Shown: positions 41,963 to 52,813, numbered from the stretch's first letter. The stretch: 64,000 nt of DNA from Leclercia adecarboxylata (GCF_023639785.1 NZ_CP098325.1:3224001-3288000), one strand, 5' to 3'. Translations and numbers: made by a program. The notes: a model not told the origin generated them from the sequence alone.

Positions 41963-44101
41963 GTGTCCCGTACTATTATGCTGATCCCGACCGGAACCAG
42001 CGTAGGCCTGACCAGCGTCAGCCTCGGTGTGATCCGTGCGATGGAACGCAAAGGCGTTCGTCTGAGCGTGTTTAAGCCAATTGCGCAACCACGCGCTGGT
42101 GGCGATGCCCCAGACCAGACCACGACGATCGTTCGTGCAAACTCTAACCTGCCAGCCGCTGAACCGCTGAAGATGAGCCACGTTGAGTCTCTGCTCTCCA
42201 GCAACCAGAAAGACGTGCTGATGGAAGAGATCATCGCTAACTACCACGCTAACGCCCAGGATGCGGAAGTGGTGCTGGTGGAAGGCCTGGTTCCGACGCG
42301 CAAACATCAGTTTGCCCAGTCCCTGAACTTTGAAATCGCCAAAACGCTGAACGCGGAAATCGTGTTTGTGATGTCCCAGGGTACTGATACCCCGGAACAG
42401 CTGAAAGAGCGTATTGAGCTGACCCGCAGCAGCTTCGGCGGCGCGAAAAACAGCAACATCACCGGCGTTATCGTTAACAAACTGAACGCCCCGGTTGACG
42501 AGCAAGGCCGCACCCGCCCTGACCTGTCCGAAATCTTTGACGACTCGTCTAAAGCACAAATCGTCAAAATCGATCCGGCAAAACTGCAGGAATTCAGCCC
42601 GCTGCCAGTCCTGGGCGCGGTGACCTGGAGCTTCGATCTGATCGCCACCCGTGCAATCGATATGGCGCGTCACCTGAACGCCACCATCGTGAACGAAGGC
42701 GATATCAACACCCGTCGCGTGAAGTCCGTGACCTTCTGTGCGCGTAGCATTCCGCACATGCTGGAGCACTTCCGTGCAGGTTCCCTGCTGGTGACCTCCG
42801 CAGACCGTCCTGACGTGCTGGTTGCCGCCTGTCTGGCCGCGATGAACGGCGTGGAGATCGGTGCGATCCTGCTGACCGGTGCCTATGAAATGGACCCACG
42901 CGTCAGCAAGCTGTGCGAACGTGCCTTTGCTACCGGCCTGCCGGTCTTCATGGTGAACACCAATACCTGGCAGACCTCTCTAAGCCTGCAGAGCTTCAAC
43001 CTGGAAGTGCCGGTTGATGACCACCAGCGTATCGAGAAAGTGCAGGAATACGTGGCCGGCTGCATCAATCCTGAGTGGATTGAGTCCCTGACCGCGACCT
43101 CCGAGCGCAGCCGTCGTCTCTCTCCACCAGCCTTCCGTTACCAGCTGACCGAGCTGGCGCGTAAAGCGGGCAAACGCGTTGTTCTGCCAGAAGGCGACGA
43201 ACCACGTACCGTGAAAGCGGCAGCCATCTGTGCCGAGCGCGGTATCGCAACCTGCGTGCTGCTGGGTAACCCGGATGAGATCACCCGCGTAGCGGCCTCT
43301 CAGGGCGTTGAGCTGGGTTCTGGTATCGAAATCGTTGACCCGGAAGTGGTGCGCGAAAGCTACGTTGCCCGTCTGGTAGAGCTGCGTAAGAGCAAGGGCA
43401 TGACCGAAGCCGTTGCCCGCGAACAGCTGGAAGACAACGTGGTTCTGGGTACCCTGATGCTGGAGCAGGACGAAGTTGACGGTCTGGTTTCCGGTGCTGT
43501 TCATACCACCGCGAACACCATCCGTCCGCCGCTGCAGCTGATCAAAACCGCGCCAGGTAGCTCTCTGGTCTCTTCCGTGTTCTTCATGCTGCTGCCGGAA
43601 CAGGTTTACGTTTACGGTGACTGTGCGATCAACCCGGATCCAACCGCTGAACAGCTGGCAGAGATCGCGATTCAGTCCGCGGATTCCGCGATTGCGTTCG
43701 GTATCGAACCGCGCGTTGCGATGCTCTCCTACTCTACCGGTAACTCCGGTGCAGGTAGCGACGTTGAGAAAGTGCGTGAAGCCACCCGTCTGGCGCAGGA
43801 AAAACGCCCGGATCTGGTTATCGATGGCCCGCTGCAGTACGACGCCGCAGTAATGGCTGACGTTGCCAAATCTAAAGCGCCTAACTCGCCGGTTGCGGGT
43901 CGCGCTACCGTGTTCATCTTCCCGGATCTGAACACCGGTAACACCACCTACAAAGCGGTACAGCGTTCTGCCGACCTGATCTCCATCGGGCCGATGCTGC
44001 AGGGTATGCGCAAGCCGGTGAACGACCTCTCTCGTGGCGCGCTGGTAGACGATATCGTCTACACCATCGCGCTGACCGCGATCCAGTCTTCACAGCAGTA
44101 A
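41963..44101 (+). CDS. pta: Phosphate acetyltransferase Pta
   Basis: A 712-aa long-form Pta. The N-terminal P-loop-like domain (about 1-200, [14 protein letters not shown]) is followed by a DRTGG domain (about 215-330) and the catalytic C-terminal domain (about 390-712, with [14 protein letters not shown] and [15 protein letters not shown]). It interconverts acetyl-CoA and acetyl phosphate; the N-terminal domain mediates allosteric control in E. coli. The start is GTG with AGAGGA at 6 nt. Codon use is strongly biased. Confidence 0.98.
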   Translation: MSRTIMLIPTGTSVGLTSVSLGVIRAMERKGVRLSVFKPIAQPRAGGDAPDQTTTIVRANSNLPAAEPLKMSHVESLLSSNQKDVLMEEIIANYHANAQDAEVVLVEGLVPTRKHQFAQSLNFEIAKTLNAEIVFVMSQGTDTPEQLKERIELTRSSFGGAKNSNITGVIVNKLNAPVDEQGRTRPDLSEIFDDSSKAQIVKIDPAKLQEFSPLPVLGAVTWSFDLIATRAIDMARHLNATIVNEGDINTRRVKSVTFCARSIPHMLEHFRAGSLLVTSADRPDVLVAACLAAMNGVEIGAILLTGAYEMDPRVSKLCERAFATGLPVFMVNTNTWQTSLSLQSFNLEVPVDDHQRIEKVQEYVAGCINPEWIESLTATSERSRRLSPPAFRYQLTELARKAGKRVVLPEGDEPRTVKAAAICAERGIATCVLLGNPDEITRVAASQGVELGSGIEIVDPEVVRESYVARLVELRKSKGMTEAVAREQLEDNVVLGTLMLEQDEVDGLVSGAVHTTANTIRPPLQLIKTAPGSSLVSSVFFMLLPEQVYVYGDCAINPDPTAEQLAEIAIQSADSAIAFGIEPRVAMLSYSTGNSGAGSDVEKVREATRLAQEKRPDLVIDGPLQYDAAVMADVAKSKAPNSPVAGRATVFIFPDLNTGNTTYKAVQRSADLISIGPMLQGMRKPVNDLSRGALVDDIVYTIALTAIQSSQQ

Positions 44102-44118
44102 GCAGCCCCAAACGTAAA

Positions 44119-44144
44119 AAGGCGACCTCAGGGTCGCCTTTTTT
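44119..44144. terminator. Bidirectional terminator between pta and yfcD
   Basis: AAGGCGACC - TCAG - GGTCGCCTT, a perfect 9-bp stem, is flanked by A-run and T-run on either side. It serves convergent pta and yfcD. Confidence 0.92.
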
Positions 44145-44156
44145 ATTATCGTGCTG

Positions 44157-44699
44157 TTACGCTTCTTCGTGTTTAGCCGGTTCGTTGCTGGCATTGCGGC
44201 TCATCCACAGGGCCAGGGCTTTTAACGAATCTGGCGTGAAGTCATCGCAGCGGGCGGTGATCTCCGCCGGTGTCATCCAGCAGACTTCACTGACCTCTTC
44301 TTCCTGCAGGGCAAACGGACCGTGGGAGACGCAGCTGAACAGGCCTCCCCAGACGCGGCAGTGGCTGTCTTCAAAGTAGAACTGACCATGCTCGGCAAAC
44401 GGCACCCCGGCAATCCCCAGCTCCTCTTCCGCTTCACGGCGGGCGGAATCAAGTAACACCTCATCGGCCTGAACCACACCGCCAGCCGTTGCATCCAGCA
44501 TACCGGGCATGAAGTCTTTTGTTTCGGTACGGCGCTGCACCAGAATTTTGCCCATACCATCATGCACCACGATATAGGTCGCGCGATGACGCAGGCGCTG
44601 GGCCCGCATCTGCTCGCGGCTCGCCTGGGCGATGACTTCATTGTCTTCGCTGACTATATCTACCCACTCAGTACTTGCCAAATGACTCTGCTCCACCAT
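44157..44699 (-). CDS. yfcD: Nudix hydrolase YfcD
   Basis: A 180-aa Nudix protein. The Nudix box runs from GGVVQADE to [13 protein letters not shown], with the REAEEELG core intact, and [19 protein letters not shown] precedes it. It resembles isopentenyl-diphosphate isomerase-like Nudix enzymes in length, but the substrate is not known. The gap to yfcE is 55 bp. Confidence 0.94.
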   Translation of the reverse strand: MVEQSHLASTEWVDIVSEDNEVIAQASREQMRAQRLRHRATYIVVHDGMGKILVQRRTETKDFMPGMLDATAGGVVQADEVLLDSARREAEEELGIAGVPFAEHGQFYFEDSHCRVWGGLFSCVSHGPFALQEEEVSEVCWMTPAEITARCDDFTPDSLKALALWMSRNASNEPAKHEEA

Positions 44700-44754
44700 C
44701 GGGAAACCTTCTCTTTAAAGCGCTCTCACGGCGCGTTTACTGTTGAGGAGTAAG

Positions 44755-45306
44755 TTACGGATTAATCCTGGACTCTGCAATAACCTGGCTGTCATTCAGC
44801 GTCATAACGCACAAATGGTCCTCTTCCAGCATCCCATAGCTGGGAGGAAACCCGCCTTTCGGCAGGCTAACGGAGCCAGGGTTGAAATGAATAACGTCAC
44901 CCTTCATCCCGGCAACCGGAATATGAGTATGGCCGTAAACCAGGACATCGCCAGCATTCAGCGCGGGCAGATTATCCGGACCAAAAAGATGACCATGAGT
45001 GACAAACAGGCGGCAGCGCTCCAGCAGGATCTGCTGCCAGGGGGCGGTAAGGGGGAAATGCAGCAGCATCTGGTCAACTTCGCTGTCGCAGTTGCCCCGC
45101 ACAGCAATAATGCGCGATGCATACGCGTTAAGCCGCTCGGCCACCTCCGCAGGGGCATAGCCTTCAGGCAGCGGATTGCGCGGGCCGTGATTCAGCACAT
45201 CGCCGAGGACAATCAGCCATTGCGCCCCGCTCTGGTTAAACAACGAAAGCACCTTTTCGGTCGCCGGTAGCGAGCCGTGGATGTCCGATGCAAACATCAG
45301 CTTCAT
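44755..45306 (-). CDS. yfcE: Phosphodiesterase YfcE
   Basis: A 183-aa metallophosphoesterase (MJ0936/Vps29 type). The metal-binding motifs are FASDIHGS, GDVLNHGP, VRGNCD, THGHLFG and YGHTHIP. E. coli YfcE hydrolyses artificial phosphodiesters; the natural substrate is unknown. The much longer open frame back to 45462 runs into yfcF. ATG 45306 has AAGGAG at 6-7 nt and opens on MKLMFASDIHG. Confidence 0.94.
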   Translation of the reverse strand: MKLMFASDIHGSLPATEKVLSLFNQSGAQWLIVLGDVLNHGPRNPLPEGYAPAEVAERLNAYASRIIAVRGNCDSEVDQMLLHFPLTAPWQQILLERCRLFVTHGHLFGPDNLPALNAGDVLVYGHTHIPVAGMKGDVIHFNPGSVSLPKGGFPPSYGMLEEDHLCVMTLNDSQVIAESRINP

Positions 45307-45361
45307 CAGTGACTCCTTGTAGTGAAAAGCCACCCCATCATACCCGAATCGGCTGCCCTTA

Positions 45362-46036
<675 letters not shown>

Positions 46037-46150
46037 TTACATCCAAAATATAACCTCCAGGCCCGGCTGTCACCTGACGAAAACTCACGATTTATCATCA
46101 CCGCCTATACTCGATCCTGTACAGAAAAAAGCGTTATGACAGGAGTTGCG

Positions 46151-46780
46151 ATGATTGACCTTTATTACGCCCCTACTCCCAACGGGCATAAGATCACCCT
46201 TTTTCTGGAAGAGGCCCAGCTGGACTACCGCATCGTGCCGGTGGATATCAGCAAAGGCGAACAGTTCCGCCCTGAATTTCTCGCCATTTCCCCCAACAAT
46301 AAAATTCCGGCCATTGTAGATCATGACCCGGAGGACGGTGGCGCGCCGCTGAGCCTGTTTGAGTCTGGCGAAATTTTGCTCTATCTGGCAGAAAAAACCG
46401 GCACGTTGCTGAGCGGTGAGTTACGCGAACGCCACATCACGCTGCAGTGGCTCTTCTGGCAGGTTGGCGGCCTGGGGCCGATGATCGGGCAGAACTACCA
46501 CTTCACCCACTATGCCCCTCAGCCTGTCCCCTATGCCATCGAACGGTTTCAGGTGGAAACGCAGCGGCTCTATAACGTGCTGAATAAGCGCCTGGAAAAA
46601 TCGCCGTGGCTGGGAGGGGATCACTACAGCATTGCGGATATTGCCTGCTGGCCATGGATCAACACCCATGAGAGCCATCGCGTCGATCTGGCGTCATGGC
46701 CCGCGGTAAACAACTGGTTTGAGCGTATTCGCACGCGTCCGGCAACCGAGCGCGCAATGCAAAAAGCGCAGCAGATATAA
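46151..46780 (+). CDS. yfcG: GSH-dependent disulfide-bond oxidoreductase YfcG
   Basis: A 209-aa GST-family protein of the Nu class, known in E. coli for disulfide reductase activity with glutathione. The N-terminus YYAPTPNGHKITLFLEEA lacks an active-site cysteine, as expected, and the glutathione site NKIPAIVDHD plus LFESGEILLYLAE is present. The ATG at 46151 follows AGGAG at 6 nt; the open frame upstream to 45998 overlaps yfcF and is not used. folX follows after 51 bp. Confidence 0.94.
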   Translation: MIDLYYAPTPNGHKITLFLEEAQLDYRIVPVDISKGEQFRPEFLAISPNNKIPAIVDHDPEDGGAPLSLFESGEILLYLAEKTGTLLSGELRERHITLQWLFWQVGGLGPMIGQNYHFTHYAPQPVPYAIERFQVETQRLYNVLNKRLEKSPWLGGDHYSIADIACWPWINTHESHRVDLASWPAVNNWFERIRTRPATERAMQKAQQI

Positions 46781-46831
46781 ACGGTTTCCTCATGTATTAT
46801 GGTGGCGATAATGACACGGAGGAAGCCTGCA

Positions 46832-47194
46832 ATGTCCCAGCAAGACGCGATTATTCGTATTAAAAATTTACGCCTGCGCACCTATATCGGTATCAAAGAG
46901 GAGGAGCGCGCTAACCGTCAGGATATCGTCGTTAATGTGGTGATCCACTACCCGGCCGACAAGGCCAGGGACAGTGAAGATATCAATGACGCACTGAACT
47001 ACCGCACCGTCACCAAAAGCATCATTCAGCATGTCGAGAATAACCGCTTCTCTTTACTGGAAAAATTAACTCAGGATGTGCTGGATATCGCACGCGAACA
47101 TCACTGGGTCACCTATGCTGAAGTTGAGATTGATAAACTTCACGCGCTGCGTTACGCCGATTCCGTCTCAATGACGTTAAGCTGGCAACGCTAA
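46832..47194 (+). CDS. folX: Dihydroneopterin triphosphate 2'-epimerase FolX
   Basis: A 120-aa tunnelling-fold enzyme related to FolB. It shows [18 protein letters not shown], the catalytic-region [10 protein letters not shown] and [13 protein letters not shown]. It epimerises dihydroneopterin triphosphate to the monapterin form. ATG 46832, after GGAGG, is preferred to 46799 because it gives the E. coli length. yfcH starts 19 bp later, so the two are cotranscribed. Confidence 0.95.
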   Translation: MSQQDAIIRIKNLRLRTYIGIKEEERANRQDIVVNVVIHYPADKARDSEDINDALNYRTVTKSIIQHVENNRFSLLEKLTQDVLDIAREHHWVTYAEVEIDKLHALRYADSVSMTLSWQR

Positions 47195-47213
47195 GCGCAA
47201 CCCTGGAGGTTGT

Positions 47214-48107
47214 ATGAAGATCCTGGTAACCGGCGGCACCGGCCTGATTGGCCGACATCTTATCCCACGATTGCAGGTGTTGGGCCATGAGGTCACTGTT
47301 GTGACGCGCAGTCCTGAAAAAGCGCGTCAGCACCTCGGCTCCGGCATTAATATCTGGAAAGGGCTGACGGAGCACCAGGATCTCAACGGCTTTGAGGCCG
47401 TTATCAATCTTGCAGGCGAGCCCATCGCCGACAAGCGCTGGACGGAAGAGCAAAAACAGCGTCTGTGCAACAGTCGCTGGAACATTACCCAGCGGCTGGT
47501 GGATATGGTCAAGGCCAGCGACACGCCGCCGTCGGTGTTTATCTCCGGTTCGGCAGCGGGTTATTACGGCGATTTAGGTGAGGTGGTGGTGACCGAAGAG
47601 GAGCCGCCGCACAATGAATTTACCCATAAGCTGTGCGCCCGCTGGGAGCAGATCGCCTGTGGCGCGCAGAGCGAAAAAACCCGCGTCTGCCTGCTGCGCA
47701 CCGGCGTGGTGCTGGCCCCTAAAGGCGGGATTCTGGCGAAAATGCTGCCGGTGTTTAAACTCGGCCTTGGCGGCCCCATCGGCACGGGCCGTCAGTACCT
47801 GGCCTGGATCCATATCGACGATATGGTCAACGGCATTCTCTGGCTGCTGGATAACGATCTGCGCGGCCCGTTCAATATGGTTTCCCCCTATCCGGTGCGT
47901 AACGAGCAGTTTTCCCATGCGCTGGGCCATGCGGTTCACCGCCCGGCTGTCATTCGCGCTCCGGCCACCGCGGTCCGCCTGCTGATGGGGGAATCCTCCG
48001 TGCTGGTGCTGGGCGGCCAGCGCGCGCTGCCGAAGCGGCTGGAGGCCTCCGGGTTCGCTTTCAGGTGGTACGACTTAGAAGAGGCCCTGGGAGATGTGGT
48101 AGGTTAA
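47214..48107 (+). CDS. yfcH: SDR-family epimerase-like protein YfcH
   Basis: A 297-aa atypical short-chain dehydrogenase with the Rossmann motif TGGTGLIG at 6-13 and a C-terminal DUF1731 domain (about 250-297). A Y-Y-G segment ([11 protein letters not shown]) marks the active-site region. Substrate unknown. CTGGAGGT gives a strong ribosome binding site. Confidence 0.94.
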   Translation: MKILVTGGTGLIGRHLIPRLQVLGHEVTVVTRSPEKARQHLGSGINIWKGLTEHQDLNGFEAVINLAGEPIADKRWTEEQKQRLCNSRWNITQRLVDMVKASDTPPSVFISGSAAGYYGDLGEVVVTEEEPPHNEFTHKLCARWEQIACGAQSEKTRVCLLRTGVVLAPKGGILAKMLPVFKLGLGGPIGTGRQYLAWIHIDDMVNGILWLLDNDLRGPFNMVSPYPVRNEQFSHALGHAVHRPAVIRAPATAVRLLMGESSVLVLGGQRALPKRLEASGFAFRWYDLEEALGDVVG

Positions 48108-48164
48108 ACCTGCCCGGTCGGCTGTGTTAAGGTGTTATGCCCGCTCCCCGCTTAAGGCGCTACG

Positions 48165-48674
48165 ATGGCTACAATCACCACTTCCCGGCTGACGCTCTCC
48201 CCCTTTGAGCCCTCCGACTGGCCCTTTTTCCTTCGGCTTCGCGAAGCGCCGGAGATTATGCGCTATATGGCTGCTATCGCCCCGGAAAAAGAGACCCAAC
48301 GCCTGTTCGCCGCCCGCCTGACGGCCCCGCATACCTTTGTGATCCGCGCCCACGATGATGACACTCCGCTGGGGGATATTGGCCTGCAAATCAGCCCCCG
48401 CTACCCTGAAGAGGCCGACATAGGCTACACCGTTATACCTGCGGCACAGGGCCGGGGGATTGCCAGCGAAGCGCTGCGCGCCCTGTGTGAATACGCGTTT
48501 ATCCGGGTGGGCGTTAAGGCGGTTAATGCGTATGTGCTGGCGGAGAACGGCGGTTCGGTGCGGGTATTAGAGAAAGCGGGATTTGTGCGTACCCAGGTGC
48601 TGAAGCAGGCGTATGAGATTAACGGCGTACGCTATGATGACTGGGTGTACCGGCTGGAGAGTGGTGCGGCCTGA
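48165..48674 (+). CDS. RimJ/RimL-type GNAT N-acetyltransferase
   Basis: A 169-aa acetyltransferase of the RimJ/RimL branch of GNAT. It starts with the typical TTSRLTLSPFEPSDWP, carries the acetyl-CoA loop AAQGRGIASEALRAL at about 92-106 and then NAYVLAENGGSVRVLEKAGF. The ATG has AAGG at 8 nt. It follows yfcH by 57 bp in the same direction. E. coli has rpnB (yfcI) here instead, so this is an accessory gene at a variable spot. The substrate (ribosomal protein, metabolite or drug) cannot be told. Confidence 0.9.
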   Translation: MATITTSRLTLSPFEPSDWPFFLRLREAPEIMRYMAAIAPEKETQRLFAARLTAPHTFVIRAHDDDTPLGDIGLQISPRYPEEADIGYTVIPAAQGRGIASEALRALCEYAFIRVGVKAVNAYVLAENGGSVRVLEKAGFVRTQVLKQAYEINGVRYDDWVYRLESGAA

Positions 48675-48677
48675 GAG

Positions 48678-48736
48678 CCCTCTCCCTGGCCCTCTCCTAC
48701 GGGGAGAGGGAACAATAAGCGTAGCGCCACCGGGCA
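48678..48736. repeat. CCCTCTCC hairpin plus partial REP
   Basis: Two direct copies of CCCTCTCC (48678-48685 and 48690-48697) precede GGAGAGGG (48703-48710), so the second copy forms an 8-bp hairpin. AGCGTAGCGCCACCGGGCA (48718-48736) follows, the reverse complement of the REP half seen at 17230. It lies between the GNAT gene and convergent hisP. No T-run is present, so any terminator role is weak. Confidence 0.6.
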
Positions 48737-48741
48737 AGAAA

Positions 48742-49515
48742 CTACTTTAACGACCCTTTCAGGAACTGCTGCAAGCGCGGGCTCTGCGGATTACCTAACA
48801 CCTCATCCGGATGCCCCTGCTCTTCGATCTTGCCCTGATGCAGGAAAATAACGTGACTGGAGACGTTACGGGCGAAGCCCATCTCGTGCGTCACCACTAC
48901 CATCGTTTTCCCCTCTTCGGCGAGCTGCTGCATGATGCGCAGCACTTCACCCACCAGCTCGGGATCGAGCGCGGAAGTGGGTTCATCAAACAGCAGCACT
49001 TCCGGCTCCATCGCCAGCGCACGGGCGATAGAGACACGCTGCTGCTGACCCCCGGAGAGATGCACCGGGTATTTCATCTGCTGGCGCTCGTCGATACCCA
49101 CTTTCGCCAGATATTTCTCCGCGCGGGCGCGGGCTTCCTGCTTGCTTAAACCCAGCACCTGCACCGGGGCTTCCATCACGTTCTCCAGCACCGTCATGTG
49201 GCTCCAGAGGTTGAAGTGCTGGAATACCATCGTCAGGCGGGTACGCAACATCCGCAGCTGGTGCTTATCGGCGACCTTCAACTGGCCATCTTTGTCCTGC
49301 ACCAGATTGATGTTCTCACCGCTCACGATAATCGAGCCGGCACTCGGTTTTTCGAGGAAGTTAATGCAGCGCAGGAAGGTACTTTTACCCGACCCTGAGG
49401 AGCCGATAATACTGATCACATCGCCCGCATTGGCCTGCAGCGACACCCCTTTCAGCACTTCATGTTCGCCGTAGCGTTTGTGCAAATCGATAACGTTTAA
49501 TTTGTTCTCAGCCAT
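48742..49515 (-). CDS. hisP: Histidine/lysine-arginine-ornithine ABC transporter ATPase HisP
   Basis: A 257-aa ABC ATPase that powers HisQM. Walker [10 protein letters not shown] lies at 38-46, the Q-loop precedes [10 protein letters not shown], signature LSGGQQQR is near 154 and Walker [12 protein letters not shown] follows. The switch His lies in VVVTHEMGF. It is the last gene of argT-hisJQMP, 8 bp after hisM. Confidence 0.97.
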   Translation of the reverse strand: MAENKLNVIDLHKRYGEHEVLKGVSLQANAGDVISIIGSSGSGKSTFLRCINFLEKPSAGSIIVSGENINLVQDKDGQLKVADKHQLRMLRTRLTMVFQHFNLWSHMTVLENVMEAPVQVLGLSKQEARARAEKYLAKVGIDERQQMKYPVHLSGGQQQRVSIARALAMEPEVLLFDEPTSALDPELVGEVLRIMQQLAEEGKTMVVVTHEMGFARNVSSHVIFLHQGKIEEQGHPDEVLGNPQSPRLQQFLKGSLK

Positions 49516-49523
49516 CTTAATTC

Positions 49524-50240
49524 TCAGTGCGTCGAAGAAGGTTTTATGTGCTGCAACCAGCGTTTTTCCGCTTTGCGGAACAGGCTAATCAGGACGTAAG
49601 AAATGATTAAATAGAGCACTGCCGCGATCCCGAAGGCGGTAAACGGCTGATAGGTCGCCGAGTTGATGTCGCGGGCAATCTTGAGCAGATCCGGCACCGT
49701 GGCGGTAAAGGCCAGGGCGGTAGAGTGCAGCATCAGAATCACTTCGTTGCTGTAGGCAGGCAGCGCAATACGCAGCGCCGACGGCAGAATAATGCAGCGA
49801 TACAGCTTCACGGAAGAGAAGCCATACGCCCTTGCGGCTTCAATTTCACCGTGCGGCACGGAGCGAATAGCACCGGCGAAAATCTCGGTGGTGTAGGCGC
49901 AGGTATTGAGCGTTAACGCCAGTACGGTACAGTTCAGCCCGCTGCGGAAGAACGCGTTCAGCATCTCGGTGCCTTTCACAATCTCCAGCGTGTACATACC
50001 GGAGTAGAACACCAGCAGCTGCACATACAGCGGCGTACCGCGGAATACGTAGGTAAACAGCCAGATGGGAAAGCGAATGAATTTGTTGTTCGATACGCGG
50101 CCAATGGCGAGGAAGATCGCCAGAATCCCGCCCATCACCACAGAAGAAATCAGCAGCCAGAGGGTGATCGCCACGCCGGTAAAGCGGTATCCGTCGGTCC
50201 ACAGCAGGGATTTCCAGTATTCCTGAATAATTTCAATCAC
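49524..50240 (-). CDS. hisM: Histidine ABC transporter permease HisM
   Basis: A 238-aa permease with five helices and the EAA loop [28 protein letters not shown] motif that contacts HisP. It pairs with HisQ. The start codon is GTG, overlapping the hisQ stop (GTGA). Same length as E. coli HisM. Confidence 0.97.
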   Translation of the reverse strand: MIEIIQEYWKSLLWTDGYRFTGVAITLWLLISSVVMGGILAIFLAIGRVSNNKFIRFPIWLFTYVFRGTPLYVQLLVFYSGMYTLEIVKGTEMLNAFFRSGLNCTVLALTLNTCAYTTEIFAGAIRSVPHGEIEAARAYGFSSVKLYRCIILPSALRIALPAYSNEVILMLHSTALAFTATVPDLLKIARDINSATYQPFTAFGIAAVLYLIISYVLISLFRKAEKRWLQHIKPSSTH

Positions 50241-50923
50241 AGGTCAGCCCTCTTCACACCCACGGAATAGCGACGTTCGAGCAGCAGCAGCACGCCATTG
50301 GAGACGGTGGTAAACACCAGATAAATTACCCCGCAGACAATCGCGAAGTAGAACGGCTCCCAGGTGCTTTTGCCCGCCAGCTGCGTGGCCTTCACCACGT
50401 CTTCCAGCCCCAGTAACGAGACCAGCGCCGTCGCTTTGAGGATAACCTGCCAGTTGTTGCCGATGCCCGGCAGCGCAAAGCGCATCATGGCCGGAAACAT
50501 AATGCGGCGAAACGTCTGTGAGGAGGTAAAACCGAAGGCCGTGGCCGCTTCGATATGCCCTTTCGGCACGGCAAGATAGGCCCCGCGGAAGGTTTCGGTG
50601 AAATAGGCCCCGTAGATAAAGCCCAGGGTGATGATACCGGCCACCATCGGATCGATATCAATCTGCCCCATGCCAATGGCATCTGTGATGCTGTTGAGGG
50701 CGATCTGCAGTCCATAGAAAATGAGCAACATCAGCACCAGGTCAGGAACACCGCGAATAAGGGTGGTATAACCCTCAAACAGCAGCGCCATCGCCCGATT
50801 CGCTGAAAGCTTCGCGCCCGCGCCTGCAAGGCCTATTAACACAGCCAGCACCACCGAACTGAGAGCCAGTTCAAGGGTGACCAATGCGCCTTGTAAAATT
50901 ACGCCAGAAAATCCGTACAGCAT
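50237..50923 (-). CDS. hisQ: Histidine ABC transporter permease HisQ
   Basis: A 228-aa permease with about five helices and an EAA loop (IEAATAFGFTSSQTFRRIMFP). The ATG at 50923 matches the family start MLYGFSGVILQGAL; the open frame upstream to 50989 runs through an intergenic hairpin and is not used. It overlaps hisM by four bases. The gap to hisJ is 83 bp. Confidence 0.96.
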   Translation of the reverse strand: MLYGFSGVILQGALVTLELALSSVVLAVLIGLAGAGAKLSANRAMALLFEGYTTLIRGVPDLVLMLLIFYGLQIALNSITDAIGMGQIDIDPMVAGIITLGFIYGAYFTETFRGAYLAVPKGHIEAATAFGFTSSQTFRRIMFPAMMRFALPGIGNNWQVILKATALVSLLGLEDVVKATQLAGKSTWEPFYFAIVCGVIYLVFTTVSNGVLLLLERRYSVGVKRADL

Positions 50924-50962
50924 ACCGCCTGCCCTGTCGTGAGTGGTGTAGCCGTGTCTTTT

Positions 50963-50983
50963 CCCCTCCCGGAGCGGGAGGGG
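50963..50983 (-). repeat. Intercistronic hairpin hisJ-hisQ
   Basis: CCCCTCCCG - GAG - CGGGAGGGG is a perfect 9-bp stem in the gap between hisJ and hisQ. No T-run follows on the minus strand. In Salmonella this same gap holds the classic REP elements that protect upstream hisJ mRNA; here a different hairpin occupies the site. Confidence 0.75.
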
Positions 50984-51006
50984 TCGCACGTTATTGAGTG
51001 GAGTAA

Positions 51007-51789
51007 TTAACCACCGTAGACATCAAAGTCGAAGTACTTCTTCGCCAGTTTTTCGTACGTGCCGTCTGCGCGCATTTCAGCGAAGGCTTTGTTCAGCGCT
51101 TCGCGCAGTTCGTTGTCTTCTTTACGCAGCCCCATGCCAGTGCCTACGCCAAAGAGTTTCTCATCCTTAATGGATGGACCGCCGAACTTATAATCTTTGC
51201 CCACAGGCTGTTTCAGGAAGCCTTCGCTGGCTGCCACCTCATCCTGGAAAGCGGCGTCAATACGGCCCGCGGTCAGGTCAGCGTAGATGTTTTCCTGGCC
51301 CTGATAAGAGACGATTTCAATCCCTTTCGGCGCCCAGTGCTCGTTACCGTAGGTCTCCTGCGTGGTGCCCTGCAGCACGCCTACGCGTTTACCTTTCAGT
51401 GACGCCAGGGTCGGCTGGATATCAGCTGATTTCGCTACCACCAGACGTGAGTCCGCTGCATAGAGCTTGTCGGTGAAGGCAATCTCCTGCTGGCGTTTTT
51501 CGGTGATAGAGAGGGAAGACATAATGGCGTCGATTTTTTTCGCTTTCAGCGAAGGGATCAGCGCATCCAGTGGGTTCTCAACGAAGGTACACTCTGTTTT
51601 GATACGTTTGCACAGCTCTTTTGCCAAATCGATATCAAATCCTACCAGTTCACCCTGCGCATTCTTGGATTCGAAGGGAGCATAAGTTGGGTCAGTACCA
51701 ATACGAACTTTTTGCGGAATTGCTGCGAATACCGCAGTAGCGCTGGAAAAGGCCAGCGCCAGAGAAAGTGACAAAACCAGTTTTTTCAT
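51007..51789 (-). CDS. hisJ: Histidine-binding periplasmic protein HisJ
   Basis: A 260-aa periplasmic receptor for histidine. A signal peptide covers 1-22 (cleavage after VFA), followed by the SBP3 fold with [32 protein letters not shown] start, [15 protein letters not shown] and [20 protein letters not shown] 51789 has GAGGA at 5 nt. It is strongly similar to the neighbouring ArgT, the usual tandem duplication. It delivers ligand to HisQMP. Confidence 0.97.
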   Translation of the reverse strand: MKKLVLSLSLALAFSSATAVFAAIPQKVRIGTDPTYAPFESKNAQGELVGFDIDLAKELCKRIKTECTFVENPLDALIPSLKAKKIDAIMSSLSITEKRQQEIAFTDKLYAADSRLVVAKSADIQPTLASLKGKRVGVLQGTTQETYGNEHWAPKGIEIVSYQGQENIYADLTAGRIDAAFQDEVAASEGFLKQPVGKDYKFGGPSIKDEKLFGVGTGMGLRKEDNELREALNKAFAEMRADGTYEKLAKKYFDFDVYGG

Positions 51790-51838
51790 ATCTATCCTCA
51801 ACAGACTGTCTTCTTACGGGATTTTAACGCCGACGGGG

Positions 51839-51854
51839 TGCCTTTAATGTGCCA
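51839..51854 (-). promoter_or_regulatory. Sigma-54-like element upstream of hisJ
   Basis: TGGCACATTAAAGGCA (minus strand) keeps the invariant GG - 10 bp - GC spacing of -24/-12 promoters and has a perfect TGGCAC. The -12 half is AGGC rather than TTGC. It lies about 50 bp before the hisJ ATG. A sigma-70 hisJ promoter is known in Salmonella; a sigma-54 one here is only a hypothesis. Confidence 0.35.
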
Positions 51855-51984
51855 TTAATCGCCGCGGCAAGGCAAAAGATTATGCCCGGCAGGCGCGAAA
51901 AAGTGCATCGCGAGTGCTTAACTATTCACTTTATAACCAACGTGGCGCACGATTTGCACCATCATTGTTCGCAAAGGCCTCTGT

Positions 51985-52014
51985 CGCACCATAATGGGGT
52001 TCCATTATGGTGCG
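51985..52014. promoter_or_regulatory. 13-bp-arm palindrome between argT and hisJ
   Basis: CGCACCATAATGG - GGTT - CCATTATGGTGCG is a perfect inverted repeat starting 16 bp past the argT stop. Each arm resembles an NtrC site (GCACC-N5-GGTGC type), and no T-run follows on the minus strand. It may be an enhancer for hisJ, a 3' hairpin of argT, or both. Confidence 0.5.
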
Positions 52015-52030
52015 CACCCGTCTGTTACGC

Positions 52031-52813
52031 TTAGTCGCCGTAGACGTTAAAGTCGAAGTATTTCTTCGCCAGTTTGTCGTAGGTCCCGTCTTTACGCAGT
52101 TCAGTAAAGGCTTTATCAAACGCCGCTTTCAGCTCAGCATCGTCTTTACGCAGACCGATCCCGGTGCCGTCGCCGAAATATTTTTTGTCTTTAACGGACG
52201 GGCCAGCAAAGGCAAACTCTTTGCCAGCAGGCTGTTTCAGGAAGCCTTCGCTCGCAGCGACCTCATCCTGGAATGCCGCATCCAGACGTCCTGCCGCCAG
52301 GTCAGAATAGATCAGATCCTGGTTCTGATAAGCCACCACGTCCACGCCCTTCTCACGCCAGTTGGCATTAGCGAAGCCTTCCTGGGTTGAGCCCTGTAGC
52401 ACGCCCACATGCTTACCTTTCAGCGAGTCAATGGTCGGCTGGATGGGGGAGCCTTTCGCCGCAATCAGACGTGAATCCGCCGCGTAGAGCTTGTCAGAGA
52501 AGGCGATCTCCTGCTGACGCTTCTCGGTAATGGAGAGCGAGGAGATGATCGCGTCGATCTTCTTGGCTTTCAGGGAAGGGATCAGCGCGTCGAAGTCGCT
52601 GCCCACCCAGGTGCATTTCACGGACATGCGTTTGCACATCTCATTTCCCAGGTCGATATCAAACCCAACGAAATCCCCCTTCGCATCTTTCGATGAGAAT
52701 GGCGCATAGGTGGCGTCTGTACCGATACGTACGTTCTGTGGGAGGGCCGCAAAGCTGCTTGCTGCTGCGCTTAATCCCACCAGCAAAGACAGAGCCAGAA
52801 CCGTCTTCTTCAT
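52031..52813 (-). CDS. argT: Lysine/arginine/ornithine-binding periplasmic protein ArgT
   Basis: A 260-aa periplasmic receptor that feeds the shared HisQMP permease. Signal peptide 1-22 (cleavage after SFA), then [24 protein letters not shown] start, [18 protein letters not shown] and a C-terminus DFNVYGD. The two conserved cysteines ([10 protein letters not shown]) match the LAO protein. The ATG has GAGGG about 6 nt upstream. First gene of the argT-hisJQMP cluster, with a sigma-54 promoter just upstream. Confidence 0.97.
   Translation of the reverse strand: MKKTVLALSLLVGLSAAASSFAALPQNVRIGTDATYAPFSSKDAKGDFVGFDIDLGNEMCKRMSVKCTWVGSDFDALIPSLKAKKIDAIISSLSITEKRQQEIAFSDKLYAADSRLIAAKGSPIQPTIDSLKGKHVGVLQGSTQEGFANANWREKGVDVVAYQNQDLIYSDLAAGRLDAAFQDEVAASEGFLKQPAGKEFAFAGPSVKDKKYFGDGTGIGLRKDDAELKAAFDKAFTELRKDGTYDKLAKKYFDFNVYGD

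Noticed and set aside
40852..42769. 460-aa and 305-aa minus-strand frames opposite ackA and pta
   Set aside because: Antisense to highly biased genes, where stop codons on the reverse strand are rare. The first crosses the ackA-pta gap but no family is recognisable.
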